A DNA stretch of 64,000 bases from Leptospiraceae bacterium (lineage in GTDB: Bacteria; Spirochaetota; Leptospiria; Leptospirales; Leptonemataceae), in NCBI GenBank assembly GCA_020441005.1, contig JAGRNA010000048.1:1-64000 (forward strand), read 5' to 3'. Positions 35,877 to 43,792 of this stretch are shown one piece after another. The notes below the pieces were generated by a model. That model did not search any database and was not told the DNA's origin. It was given only the letters and a program-made list of their open reading frames with translations. Numbering within the stretch: the stretch's first letter is position 1; each line of letters starts with the position of its first letter. The position numbers and the translations under genes were made by a program.

Positions 35877-36260
35877 GTGCATGTAAACTTTGCTGCCGGC
35901 AGCGTTCACATGCACCGGATTGGATCATCCGGCGTTAATGCCGAATTCAGTCGCTGTCCGGCAAACATCCACGGCAGCCATGTTTCACTTTACAAACCTG
36001 GGCAAAGCAGTTATTTTGACACAGCGGGAGGCACGGAAGCCATGGAAGTACGATTGGGGGCCGAGGTAGGCCTGAAAAAAGTCCCTGTAATGGGCAAAAC
36101 CGAGATTATTACCAAGAGTGAAAACACAGCCAATTTGCCCGGCAGTGATGTTAACAACCGTCTGGAGACCCAGGTCGAGCGACAATCGGGCGCCCTGAAA
36201 CCGCAGCAGGTCAAAGACGCGTTTCAGGTCGTTGGCAATACGATCAACATCCAGGCCTGA
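35877..36260 (+). CDS. Small hypothetical protein
   Basis: 127 residues from a GTG, or 72 residues from the ATG at 36042, which has GGAGG 11 bases and CGGAA 3 bases upstream. The C-terminal half is polar and acidic (VRLGAEVGLKKVPVMGKTEIITKSENTANLPGSD.NNRLETQVERQSGALKPQQVKDAFQVVGNTINIQ) and reads like a genuine soluble protein. There is no signal peptide and no recognised domain. It lies alone between the acylase and a convergent VOC gene. Confidence 0.45.
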   Translation: MHVNFAAGSVHMHRIGSSGVNAEFSRCPANIHGSHVSLYKPGQSSYFDTAGGTEAMEVRLGAEVGLKKVPVMGKTEIITKSENTANLPGSDVNNRLETQVERQSGALKPQQVKDAFQVVGNTINIQA

Positions 36261-36313
36261 CAAGCGGGCCCGGCAGCGTTTTCCAGCGGCAGGCTGCGCC
36301 GGCATTAAGACGG

Positions 36314-36679
36314 TTATTCGCGGTAAAACAGTTCCAGAAAGTGGCCATCCGGATCCTGGATCAACAGTGACTCACCGCCTTCTATGGCGATGGGACCTTC
36401 CAGGATTTCGATCTCGCTTTCTTCCAGGTCGTTGATCGCGTTCGTGAAGTCATCCACATCCAGAATAAATGCCAACGCACTCTCGCGGGGATGGGCATTG
36501 CGGCCTTCGTAGTCGTCGACCAGGTTAAAGCGCAGGGCGATAGGATCCAGATATAATATCACATGCGCGTCGCTTTGTTCCACCAGCTCAAAATCGAGGA
36601 TACCCTCATAAAAGGCGACTGTACGCGCCAGGTCGGCACTGCCCATGGAAATATGGTGGATACTCTCGAGTAAAATCAT
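36314..36679 (-). CDS. VOC-superfamily (glyoxalase-like) protein
   Basis: 121 residues, a single beta-alpha-beta-beta-beta pair: SIHHISMGSADLARTVAFYEGILDFELVEQ, then LAFILDVDDFTNAINDLEES, ending DPDGHFLELFYRE. Metal-ligand candidates are His at the start of the first module (IHHIS) and the Glu in FLELF. Family members include lactoylglutathione lyase, dioxygenases and resistance proteins; the sequence does not say which. Monocistronic, convergent to the small gene upstream. Confidence 0.88.
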   Translation of the reverse strand: MILLESIHHISMGSADLARTVAFYEGILDFELVEQSDAHVILYLDPIALRFNLVDDYEGRNAHPRESALAFILDVDDFTNAINDLEESEIEILEGPIAIEGGESLLIQDPDGHFLELFYRE

Positions 36680-36810
36680 GACTCTCCCGCCTGTCGATGC
36701 GTGGAGTCATGTTTGCTAGCAAACCTGTGCTGGCAAATAGTTCTATTACAGGCGATATTTTTTTTCCCATTCACCATGACCTGGAGTCTGAACGCTCGCT
36801 CCCGGTCTGA

Positions 36811-38220
36811 TTATGTCATGCTCCACAAGCCGGCTTCGATGGCTGTGGTGAAAATATTACCTGTGTCTAACTGGACCTGGCGCAATTCGGCGTTCCCCAA
36901 AATTTGTTGCACGATCGAATGCGGCAGACCCTGCATCTGGCCAAAGCGGATCCGGTATTCGTTGATGGGCATCTTGCGGCAGAAAATAAAGGCCTGGTAT
37001 TGCTTGATCTTATGTTCGAGCAGGAAATTGAGAGTTTCCAGGTCTTCCACCGCTTCGGCTGTGATGTTGGCTTCCCGATTGTCTGCCAGGCGTTTGCAAT
37101 AGGCTATAAAAGCCATGTTATCGAGAAACTTGGTTTTATCTTCATCCGGTTTGAATTTAAAGCTGATCGGATCGAGTTTGAATTCCTTGATCATCTGCCC
37201 CAGGGTCAGAATGACCTGATGACTTTGACTTTTCACGCCGAAATCATCAGCCGCAAAGGTAATGCCGTATTGGAAAAAGTCTTCACAGACATCTTTCAGC
37301 CCTTTTTCGTTGCTTTCTTCGTACGATTTCTCGACCAGCTCCAGGGTAATCCGCTGCGGATCCAGACCATTGGCGTGCAGCAGCCGGTTAAAGCGGACCA
37401 CCCGCTCGTGAATGCGAAATGTATCCAATAGTGTTTGCGGCGAAATGTTAAACTTGAGCACACCGGGCGCATTCTGACAGGCTATAATCAGCTTTTCCAG
37501 AATCAGAAGCTCGATACGGTCCATATCCTGATCCGCCGGAATATCATTGATCAGATCCTGATAGCCCTCATAGGTGGATCCGCCTACAAAAACCTCGCCC
37601 CCCTTCACGCTAAAGATCTGCGCCTTCTCATCAAAATAAACCGTCGGCTGGATCACTGCTTCATCTGCATTGGTTGAAAAATAGGAATTGGCCTTGTTAA
37701 ATATTGTCCAGCTCCAGCGCACCAGATTATCTTTCAGATTCTGGCGTGCAGATTGATCAAGAACCTCGAAAATCTCATCAATACTGGAAATATAATTACA
37801 CTGCGTGCGGGCGATGCCAAAGTTGAACGAGCAAGCCTCTTCGCGCAGTGAACGCTCGTGAAAACGACCGATGGCGTTGTCCATATTCGGAAAGGTGCTG
37901 CCGTCGATTGTGCGAATGGGACTAAAGCCGGTCAAGAGACAGCGCTCCTTGTCGATAAAATGAAAGGCGTACTCCATTTCACACAGTGTATCCGAGCGGG
38001 CGATAAATTCCCGAAAGCGCTCAACAAAGGCCAGCAGTTCGATGCCTTGCAGCTCCTCTACCCGCACCAGATACAGCGGTTTGCCGCGATTGGTATCAAT
38101 AAAAGTATTCTTGAAAGAGATCAGGTCTTGCAAGCCCAGAAAATGGTCGGCATCTTCCCTGGGCTGGAGTTCCGGGCTATTATCCACATTTTGCTCTTCT
38201 ATATCCATAGCAGCCTGCAC
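36811..38220 (-). CDS. EAL-like domain protein, probably inactive phosphodiesterase
   Basis: 469 residues. The N-terminal half (about 1-215) has no clear domain; residues 215-455 match the EAL fold. The conserved FNISPQTLLD, ITLELVEKSYEES, FAADDFGV, AEAVED and a late YQAFIF are seen. The name-giving EAL(V/L)R segment reads KGGEVFVGGSTYEG, so the first metal-ligand Glu is displaced or missing. It may bind c-di-GMP or act through protein contacts without hydrolysing it. The remaining acidic residues (ELVE, DDFG, AEAVE) argue that loss is recent or partial. No signal peptide; cytoplasmic. Confidence 0.85.
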   Translation of the reverse strand: MQAAMDIEEQNVDNSPELQPREDADHFLGLQDLISFKNTFIDTNRGKPLYLVRVEELQGIELLAFVERFREFIARSDTLCEMEYAFHFIDKERCLLTGFSPIRTIDGSTFPNMDNAIGRFHERSLREEACSFNFGIARTQCNYISSIDEIFEVLDQSARQNLKDNLVRWSWTIFNKANSYFSTNADEAVIQPTVYFDEKAQIFSVKGGEVFVGGSTYEGYQDLINDIPADQDMDRIELLILEKLIIACQNAPGVLKFNISPQTLLDTFRIHERVVRFNRLLHANGLDPQRITLELVEKSYEESNEKGLKDVCEDFFQYGITFAADDFGVKSQSHQVILTLGQMIKEFKLDPISFKFKPDEDKTKFLDNMAFIAYCKRLADNREANITAEAVEDLETLNFLLEHKIKQYQAFIFCRKMPINEYRIRFGQMQGLPHSIVQQILGNAELRQVQLDTGNIFTTAIEAGLWSMT

Positions 38221-38270
38221 ACTACAGATCCAGCTGGCAGAGGTCTGTCAAGAGTTTGCCCGAGTCGGGA

Positions 38271-40094
38271 CTATTTTATCTGGAGCACATACAAGCTGTG
38301 GCCATGGAACATGCAGCGGCGCGTAGCGTCTGCCTGGAAGGCAGCCAGGTCGCCTGTGCCCCACTCGTAGTGTTCGGGCCGCAGGCTGCTGGACAGCAGC
38401 AACACATGCTCACAGTGTAGCCAGTAAGGATGCCGCTCATGGCGCCTGACAGCGCCCGCATCGCGCGGCGAGCCCGGGGGATAGAAATTAGGGGCTGGAA
38501 CACGCAATGGCAGCGCGGTCCAGGCAAGCGGCATATGGGGACTCAAAACAGCCTGACTGAATACGCAGGCCCGCGGAATCTCGCGATACAGGTCACCGAT
38601 GCAGTCGCCCAGCTCCCTGGCGCTATTATCCGATTGCAGGACTGGCAAGGGCACGATTCGATCCTGATGATTGACCCACAATGCCAGGGCCACCAGAGCG
38701 ATGGGCACTACACGACCAGCCGCTAACGGCCAGCCTGGCAGACGTTCCTCCAGGCGCCTTAGGGCCATCAGGGTAGCAAAGGCCGCCACAGGCAGCAGGG
38801 CATAGCCATAATGGCCCAGGAAATTATGATGATAAAGGTGCTCTGACCAGGCATGTAGTAGCAATAGCGGCGCTAATGCGATCAAAAACAAGCGCAGCCG
38901 CAGTAGTGGCAAAAGACCCAGTGCCAACAGGAAATACCAGCCCGGCTTCCAAAAACTGCCCGGATCCACAACCGGCGCCTGCAGCCAATAGTGTTGCCAG
39001 GTACTACGCACTCCGCCGCCCGCCCATTGCATCCCCAGCCCCTGGCTAAACGCAAAATAAAGGGCGGTTACAATCATCAAATTACGGCCGATTGAGCGCA
39101 GGGAAACACCCAGGCCATGCAGGTACAGGGCCAGGCCAAGGCAGAATAAATAGGGCGCGATGTCTTCCTTGACCCCGATCCACAAGACCAGGGCCAGCCA
39201 GAGCTGCATCTGCGTGAACCGACCAACTGGACGGGCAGCCTCCCGATCGCATTTGATCTGCCACAAGGCGCTGAAAAAAAAGCCCGCAGCCGGTAAAACC
39301 AGAACCTCAAAGTGAGCCGACACGATCAGGTGCATCAGAGCGGGTTGTAGTACAAACAAACCCATGAACGCCAGCAATAGCTGCTGTTTGCGCAATACGC
39401 GGGCAGCGAGGCGCCACCAACCAAGCAAGCCGATCAGCGCAGTCAGCCCCAGTAAAATCGCGTACACAAAATGAGTCGGATAGTCCAGGCCCAGCGGTTG
39501 TAGCAGTGCCATTGCCGCTGGCCACCGATGAGCCAACCAGTAGGCTGGCAGATAGATCAAAAGGGAAGGCGCAAAATGGTGCGCCAGGTAACTGCCGCTC
39601 GGACCGCCCGGTAGATAGCCACTGCGCAGTAAACCCAGGCCCCGGGCGCTATGATTCAGGGCACTGGAGATATTGGTAAAATCCTGATTCTCCAGAAAGA
39701 AACTCAGCCAGGCCTGGATGTAAAACCGGCCGGTATAAACCGCAAAGCCGAGTATAACGACGAGCAGCAACAAGGCGGACCATGCCGGGCGCTCGTCCCA
39801 TGCGGGTGCTGCGTATTCGTTATCATCTCGGCCTCGTCCGAAACTGGCGCGCAGCACCTCCCCAAGGAGCAGCATACCCAACCAGGCGAGTGCTGATTTC
39901 TCTAACCAGAAAATCGATTCTTGCGCGTCTGGTATACCGCTGCGATCCAAAAGCCAGGGCGGCCCAGCTGGAATGGATGCTCTCAGATAAAGAACCAGGG
40001 GGATGGCCAAAAAACTGATCGACTGCAATAGTGTCAGCAAACGTCCCCATCCGGGCACCAGCCAGCCCGACCGCCATCCAGGGACGAATCTCAT
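38271..40094 (-). CDS. DUF2079-family polytopic membrane protein
   Basis: 607 residues from the ATG at 40094, which overlaps the preceding lipoprotein's stop (ATGA). A 70-residue upstream extension in frame belongs to the other gene's sequence. At least ten transmembrane helices. The family signature is around residues 135-190: FLENQDFTNISSALNHSARGLGLLRSGYLPG followed by LAHHFAPSLLIYLPAYWLAH. DUF2079 proteins resemble GT-C glycosyltransferases (large periplasmic-facing loops, acidic motif after helix 1), so transfer of sugar from a polyprenyl carrier is a reasonable but unproven idea. It is translationally coupled to the lipoprotein gene. Confidence 0.85.
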   Translation of the reverse strand: MRFVPGWRSGWLVPGWGRLLTLLQSISFLAIPLVLYLRASIPAGPPWLLDRSGIPDAQESIFWLEKSALAWLGMLLLGEVLRASFGRGRDDNEYAAPAWDERPAWSALLLLVVILGFAVYTGRFYIQAWLSFFLENQDFTNISSALNHSARGLGLLRSGYLPGGPSGSYLAHHFAPSLLIYLPAYWLAHRWPAAMALLQPLGLDYPTHFVYAILLGLTALIGLLGWWRLAARVLRKQQLLLAFMGLFVLQPALMHLIVSAHFEVLVLPAAGFFFSALWQIKCDREAARPVGRFTQMQLWLALVLWIGVKEDIAPYLFCLGLALYLHGLGVSLRSIGRNLMIVTALYFAFSQGLGMQWAGGGVRSTWQHYWLQAPVVDPGSFWKPGWYFLLALGLLPLLRLRLFLIALAPLLLLHAWSEHLYHHNFLGHYGYALLPVAAFATLMALRRLEERLPGWPLAAGRVVPIALVALALWVNHQDRIVPLPVLQSDNSARELGDCIGDLYREIPRACVFSQAVLSPHMPLAWTALPLRVPAPNFYPPGSPRDAGAVRRHERHPYWLHCEHVLLLSSSLRPEHYEWGTGDLAAFQADATRRCMFHGHSLYVLQIK

Positions 40095-40645
40095 GGTATC
40101 AAAAGGGCGTTGCTGATTTCGCTGGTGCCAACCGCAGTCAGACTGAAAATCAGGGAGCGCACGCCCACGTAGTTGCCACTCGTCAAGCTGGCATTGAAGG
40201 CGCAGACTCGATTGGTGGTGCCGGCCGTCACGGCGGTTTGTCCCGGCTTCGCCTCCATGATGTACTCCACCGATGCATTGGGCTGCGTATTGATCGGACC
40301 ACACGTTGTGCCATTGTCCACTGCCAGGGCTCGCAACGCTGATTCACTGCTGGCCTGGTACAGCCTGTAGCCCAGAAAGCCGATCTCCACATTCTGGGCG
40401 GCCACGGTTAGAATATGACCGGTACCTTCGGTCTGGACGCCAAGCAGAATCGGCGTACTGACGATTTGAGGATCGCTGGAATAATTGGTACAGGCCTGGC
40501 CGAGCAGCACCCAGACAAACAGACTAAACACCAGCGAGAACCGTTGCACGGATCTGGCGCACCACAGGCGGCGCTTTCCCCTCCGGACCGCTGGCAAATC
40601 CGTTACTCCGGTCAGCCGTCTGGATTGTTGTGCAATACAAATCAC
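40091..40645 (-). CDS. Lipoprotein of unknown function, coupled to DUF2079 gene
   Basis: Up to 184 residues; the true start is unclear because the first 35 residues are basic and atypical. A GTG about residue 33 (VQRFSLVFSLFVWVLLGQAC) would give a compact lipoprotein signal ending LLGQAC. The mature part is beta-rich (TPILLGVQTEGTGHILTVAAQNVEIGFLGYRLYQA...) and resembles a fibronectin-III-like module, with two Cys that could pair (TTCGP, NRVCAF). It ends in FSLTAVGTSEISNALLIP. It overlaps the downstream membrane protein by 4 bp. No named family. Confidence 0.7.
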   Translation of the reverse strand: MICIAQQSRRLTGVTDLPAVRRGKRRLWCARSVQRFSLVFSLFVWVLLGQACTNYSSDPQIVSTPILLGVQTEGTGHILTVAAQNVEIGFLGYRLYQASSESALRALAVDNGTTCGPINTQPNASVEYIMEAKPGQTAVTAGTTNRVCAFNASLTSGNYVGVRSLIFSLTAVGTSEISNALLIP

Positions 40646-40675
40646 CGCTCTATTCCCGTTCCGTCATCCCCGACT

Positions 40676-41440
40676 TTACATCGGATACAAACCGAGCATC
40701 TGACGCAAGGCTGTCAGGAATTTCCCCGCTTTCCCTGAAAAAGGTAAGGGTGGCCGGTGTACTGTCCAGTCTGATTTCTCGGCCATAGCCAGCAGCCTGG
40801 CCGAGGGCTGGATCACATGCCGGAATTCCGCTGCTCGCAACAGCGGCAGGTCGGCGCTACTGTCAGAATAGGCATGACTGCCAGCGAGGCCTGGCTGATC
40901 CTGACCGCTTTGTGCCGCGCTGATAATCTCCGCCGGCAGCAGATGGCGCATATGATCCAGCTTCACATTCTGCTTGTTGTTGGGTCCCAGCGGTCGCACC
41001 CAAAAAGGCATCGGATCCTTGAGCTCAAATTGGCTGCCGATGGCCTCATCGAAGCCCAGACGGGTAGCCAGTCGTTCGATATAAAACTGGGGGCTGGCCG
41101 TATTCAACACCAGATAATCGCCTTTGGCCCTGTGTTGTGTGATCATGGCCAGCACACTCGGAAAGGCCAGTCGCTCCAATCGGGCACAGAAATCGTCCAT
41201 CCATTCCGCGAGCTGCTCGGCAGACAACCCGGCTAAAATGCACAGAAAGGCCCTTTTCAAACCGTGGGGACCAATCAGACCGACGAGGAACAAGCCAAAG
41301 GCCGGCACCAGGATCAAAAGATAGTAGATCCGCCAGAACTGACGCCGAATCACAAAATTGCCCAGCAGAAACAGGGTATCGTGGGGGATCACAGTATAAT
41401 CCAGATCAAAAAAGGCGTAGTTACGCTTGGACCGGGCCAT
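40676..41440 (-). CDS. HAD-superfamily subfamily IB phosphatase
   Basis: 254 residues. The HAD motif I is FFDLDYTVIPHDT (nucleophile Asp, then Asp at +2), motif II is LVLNTASP, and motif III/IV is SGQDQPGLAGSHAYSDSSADLPLL. A hydrophobic stretch at about 35-60 (YYLLILVPAFGLFLVGLIG) suggests membrane association, as in several IB phosphatases that act on phospholipid or glycerophosphate substrates. SerB-like phosphoserine phosphatase is possible, but the insertion and missing motifs make it less likely. It ends 30 bp before the lipoprotein gene, so it belongs to the same minus-strand run. Confidence 0.88.
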   Translation of the reverse strand: MARSKRNYAFFDLDYTVIPHDTLFLLGNFVIRRQFWRIYYLLILVPAFGLFLVGLIGPHGLKRAFLCILAGLSAEQLAEWMDDFCARLERLAFPSVLAMITQHRAKGDYLVLNTASPQFYIERLATRLGFDEAIGSQFELKDPMPFWVRPLGPNNKQNVKLDHMRHLLPAEIISAAQSGQDQPGLAGSHAYSDSSADLPLLRAAEFRHVIQPSARLLAMAEKSDWTVHRPPLPFSGKAGKFLTALRQMLGLYPM

Positions 41441-41526
41441 AGAATAGAGACACTTTGCCAGTCCGGCCTGCCAGCCACAGCTTTTTTTTAGAATCCAGGT
41501 GCGGATCTAGAGTGCTAAAGCAGCGC

Positions 41527-42480
41527 TTAGTCGTCCCAGAGGGCCTCAATGGTGTCTCGCAAGGTGTATTGCGGCGCCCAACCCAGTTTTTGCAGTCGAG
41601 TAGAGTCACCAAAACGCTGGCTGCTACCTTCGGGCCGCAGCAGTTCCGGATCGACCTGCAGCTCCAACTGGCTGCATGCCACGGCCTGCACTGTATCGAT
41701 CAATTCTTTGATACTGGTTTGATGTCCGCTGCAGATATTATAAATTTCACCCGACTCACCCTGCTCGGCAATGATCCGATAGGCCCGCGCCACATCGCGC
41801 ACATCCGAGAAATCGCGGGTCGCGTTCAAATCGCCCACAACAATAGAAGAATGCCGGTCAATGATCGCTTCCCGCACCCGTTTGATAAAGGCGGGGATCA
41901 CAAACACATCCCGTTGACCGGGTCCGGAATGGTTAAAGGGCCGCGCGATCATGGTCTGCAGGGAGTCGCTGCAATAAAAGGGCAGAAATTGCTCGGACAC
42001 CAGTTTGGTCCGGGCATAGGGGCTTTCGGGTAATAAGGGGCTTTCCTCCGTCAGCGGCATAGCCTGCCGATCGGGATTGCCATATACATCGCTGGAACTA
42101 GCGAAGACAAAGTTACCCTGCCAACCGGTGTTGCGAGCCGCTTCCAGCAGGCGAACCGTGACGAGGGCGTTGTTTTCGAGGGTTTGCAGGGGACTATGCC
42201 ACGTATCGGGGACGAAGGCGGTTCCCGCCAGATGAAATATTGTCCCGCCCTGCACGCCTGCCAGTAAATCCTCGACAGCCATGATATCATCCAGCCGGGA
42301 GGCGTGCACCGGGATCTGGGCCAGCTCAGCCGGATCGTCCAGAGTGCGCGCGGCAGCCTTGTTTTGGACCGGCGCAGAGCTGATATCGATACCCTGCACC
42401 TGATAGTTATGATTTAATAATTCAGCCGCCAGCCACGAGCCGGCAAAGCCGCGCACACCCGTGATCAAAGCCTGCTTCAT
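41527..42480 (-). CDS. rmd: GDP-6-deoxy-D-mannose reductase-like SDR epimerase
   Basis: 317 residues of the extended SDR family. The NAD(P) motif is ITGVRGFAGSWLA (GxxGxxG form), then DDIMAVEDLL and FHLAGTAFV. The catalytic Ser/Tyr/Lys are in FASSSDVYG and YARTK. RPFNHSGPGQ..FVIPAFI, VGDLNATRDFSDVRDVARAY and EIYNICSG are the lines typical of Rmd/GDP-mannose reductases. It would reduce GDP-4-keto-6-deoxymannose to GDP-rhamnose for surface glycans. gmd is not in the window. Other NDP-sugar reductases cannot be excluded. Nearby DUF2079 and membrane-anchored genes fit an envelope-glycan theme. Confidence 0.85.
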   Translation of the reverse strand: MKQALITGVRGFAGSWLAAELLNHNYQVQGIDISSAPVQNKAAARTLDDPAELAQIPVHASRLDDIMAVEDLLAGVQGGTIFHLAGTAFVPDTWHSPLQTLENNALVTVRLLEAARNTGWQGNFVFASSSDVYGNPDRQAMPLTEESPLLPESPYARTKLVSEQFLPFYCSDSLQTMIARPFNHSGPGQRDVFVIPAFIKRVREAIIDRHSSIVVGDLNATRDFSDVRDVARAYRIIAEQGESGEIYNICSGHQTSIKELIDTVQAVACSQLELQVDPELLRPEGSSQRFGDSTRLQKLGWAPQYTLRDTIEALWDD

Positions 42481-42504
42481 ATAGATTGCTTCCCCATCAT
42501 CCGG

Positions 42505-43104
42505 TTATTCTTCGTCTGCCAGACCCTGACTGACGCAGCGTTTTTCCCCGCCGGAATGAGCCTGGATCAACTGCCGGAATTGCTGCTCGGACTTTGACTG
42601 TAACAGGGCAGATTTTTCGGCTACGGTCCAGGCTTTCAGGCCCAGGCACAAAGCCCGATCGGTCGGGGCGCCCAGATACAAATCATAGCGACCCAATTCC
42701 CGGCCCTCGATAGTATTGAGATCCGACAAAGCAATATATTTAATGTGTGGATAATAATTACGACAGTCTATGATGACCTGGATGGCCTTCTGCCAGGGAA
42801 AACGGCTGCCAATCCAGAGCGCCGCCTGGGCATTCGGCGACCAGGGCAGTTCTGTGCGGGGTGCGATACTGACCGGTAATTCCAGATCCTGAACCAAAAT
42901 CTGGCAGCGACCGGCAGTATCATGGAATGCCAGTATGACGGTCGGCTCTTCGCTTTCGCGCTCCCACAAAGAGGCACAGCCAATTACAACTACCACCAGG
43001 GCAGCCAGACTGACCAAACGCCATTGTTTGACTGGCGGTGGATCAACGGGGGCCGCTGCTATCTGCCGGGACCGGGCTGCTCTTTTTTTACTTCGCTGAA
43101 ACAT
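42505..43104 (-). CDS. Membrane-anchored protein of unknown function
   Basis: 199 residues from the ATG at 43104 (MFQRSKKRAARS). A basic cytoplasmic head is followed by one helix (LVSLAALVVVVIGCASLW) whose Cys could be lipidated. The periplasmic domain is mixed alpha/beta (EPTVILAFHDTAGRCQILVQDLELPVSI, WQKAIQVIIDCRNYYPHIKYIALSDLNTIEGREL) and ends in a charged tail. I do not recognise a family. It precedes rmd by 24 bp and is likely co-transcribed with it. Confidence 0.72.
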   Translation of the reverse strand: MFQRSKKRAARSRQIAAAPVDPPPVKQWRLVSLAALVVVVIGCASLWERESEEPTVILAFHDTAGRCQILVQDLELPVSIAPRTELPWSPNAQAALWIGSRFPWQKAIQVIIDCRNYYPHIKYIALSDLNTIEGRELGRYDLYLGAPTDRALCLGLKAWTVAEKSALLQSKSEQQFRQLIQAHSGGEKRCVSQGLADEE

Positions 43105-43232
43105 ATTAGAAAGTTTGCTACACTGCGTTGTTGTCTTTTGGGCCAATCACGTCCGTTAGAGCCCGGACCAGCCGGAATTATACGGAGCGCCGGCCCAGTC
43201 TATGGAACCGGCGCCTGGATGCCATGGTTGTA

Positions 43233-43664
43233 TCAGGGATTGCGCGGAATGCGAATCTTTTGACCTGGATATATCAGATCGGCATTCTTGATCACTTCGC
43301 GGTTGGCTTCAAAAATGACCGGGTACTTCATCACATCGCCGTAATATTCACCGGCAATTTTTGAAAGGGTATCGCCCTTCTTGATGATGTAGTAGTCTGA
43401 ATCCGTTGTCTCACTGGGCTGCAGATCATCGGCAACGACTTCGGTTACACCCTGCAGGTTACCGGCCAGCAGGATTGCTTTTTCGCGCGTAGCAGCCGAA
43501 TCGCAAGACCCGCTCAGGGTGACAACCCCATCAGCATATTCAACTTCCAGATCTTCGATGGCCAGGTCATCGGCCATAATGTATTCCTTGATTTTCAAGG
43601 CGGCATTATCGTCCTCATCGCCAAACAGCTTGGTGCCGATGTCTTCAACAAAATCAAATAGTCC
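43233..43664 (-). CDS. kbp: BON-LysM protein, K+-binding protein Kbp-like
   Basis: 143 residues; E. coli Kbp (YgaU) has 149. The start MGLFDFVEDIGTKLFG is almost the same as Kbp's MGLFNFVKDAGEKL. A BON domain follows (about 25-80: IEDLEVEYADGVVTLSGSC), then LysM (about 92-142: YYIIKKGDTLSKIAGEYYGD..YPVIFEANREVIKNADLIYPGQKIRIP). Kbp is a cytoplasmic potassium-binding protein induced by osmotic stress. The frame is open to 43739, but the ATG at 43664 matches the family N-terminus exactly. Monocistronic. Confidence 0.93.
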   Translation of the reverse strand, partial: GLFDFVEDIGTKLFGDEDDNAALKIKEYIMADDLAIEDLEVEYADGVVTLSGSCDSAATREKAILLAGNLQGVTEVVADDLQPSETTDSDYYIIKKGDTLSKIAGEYYGDVMKYPVIFEANREVIKNADLIYPGQKIRIPRNP

Positions 43665-43792
43665 CATGTGTGTTTTTACCTCATTTCGTGTTTTATGGAT
43701 AGGGTGCTGCCACGCTAAAGGCTGGTAGGTCACTGTCAATACTGTTTGCCACCAGCCAGACCATGGTCTAGTCTATGGGGAAGCGCACCCTG

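Noticed and set aside
40095-40304. N-terminal extension of the DUF2079 protein
   Set aside because: This part overlaps the lipoprotein gene in another frame and has no hydrophobic or family sequence. The ATG at 40094 overlaps the upstream stop as in coupled genes.
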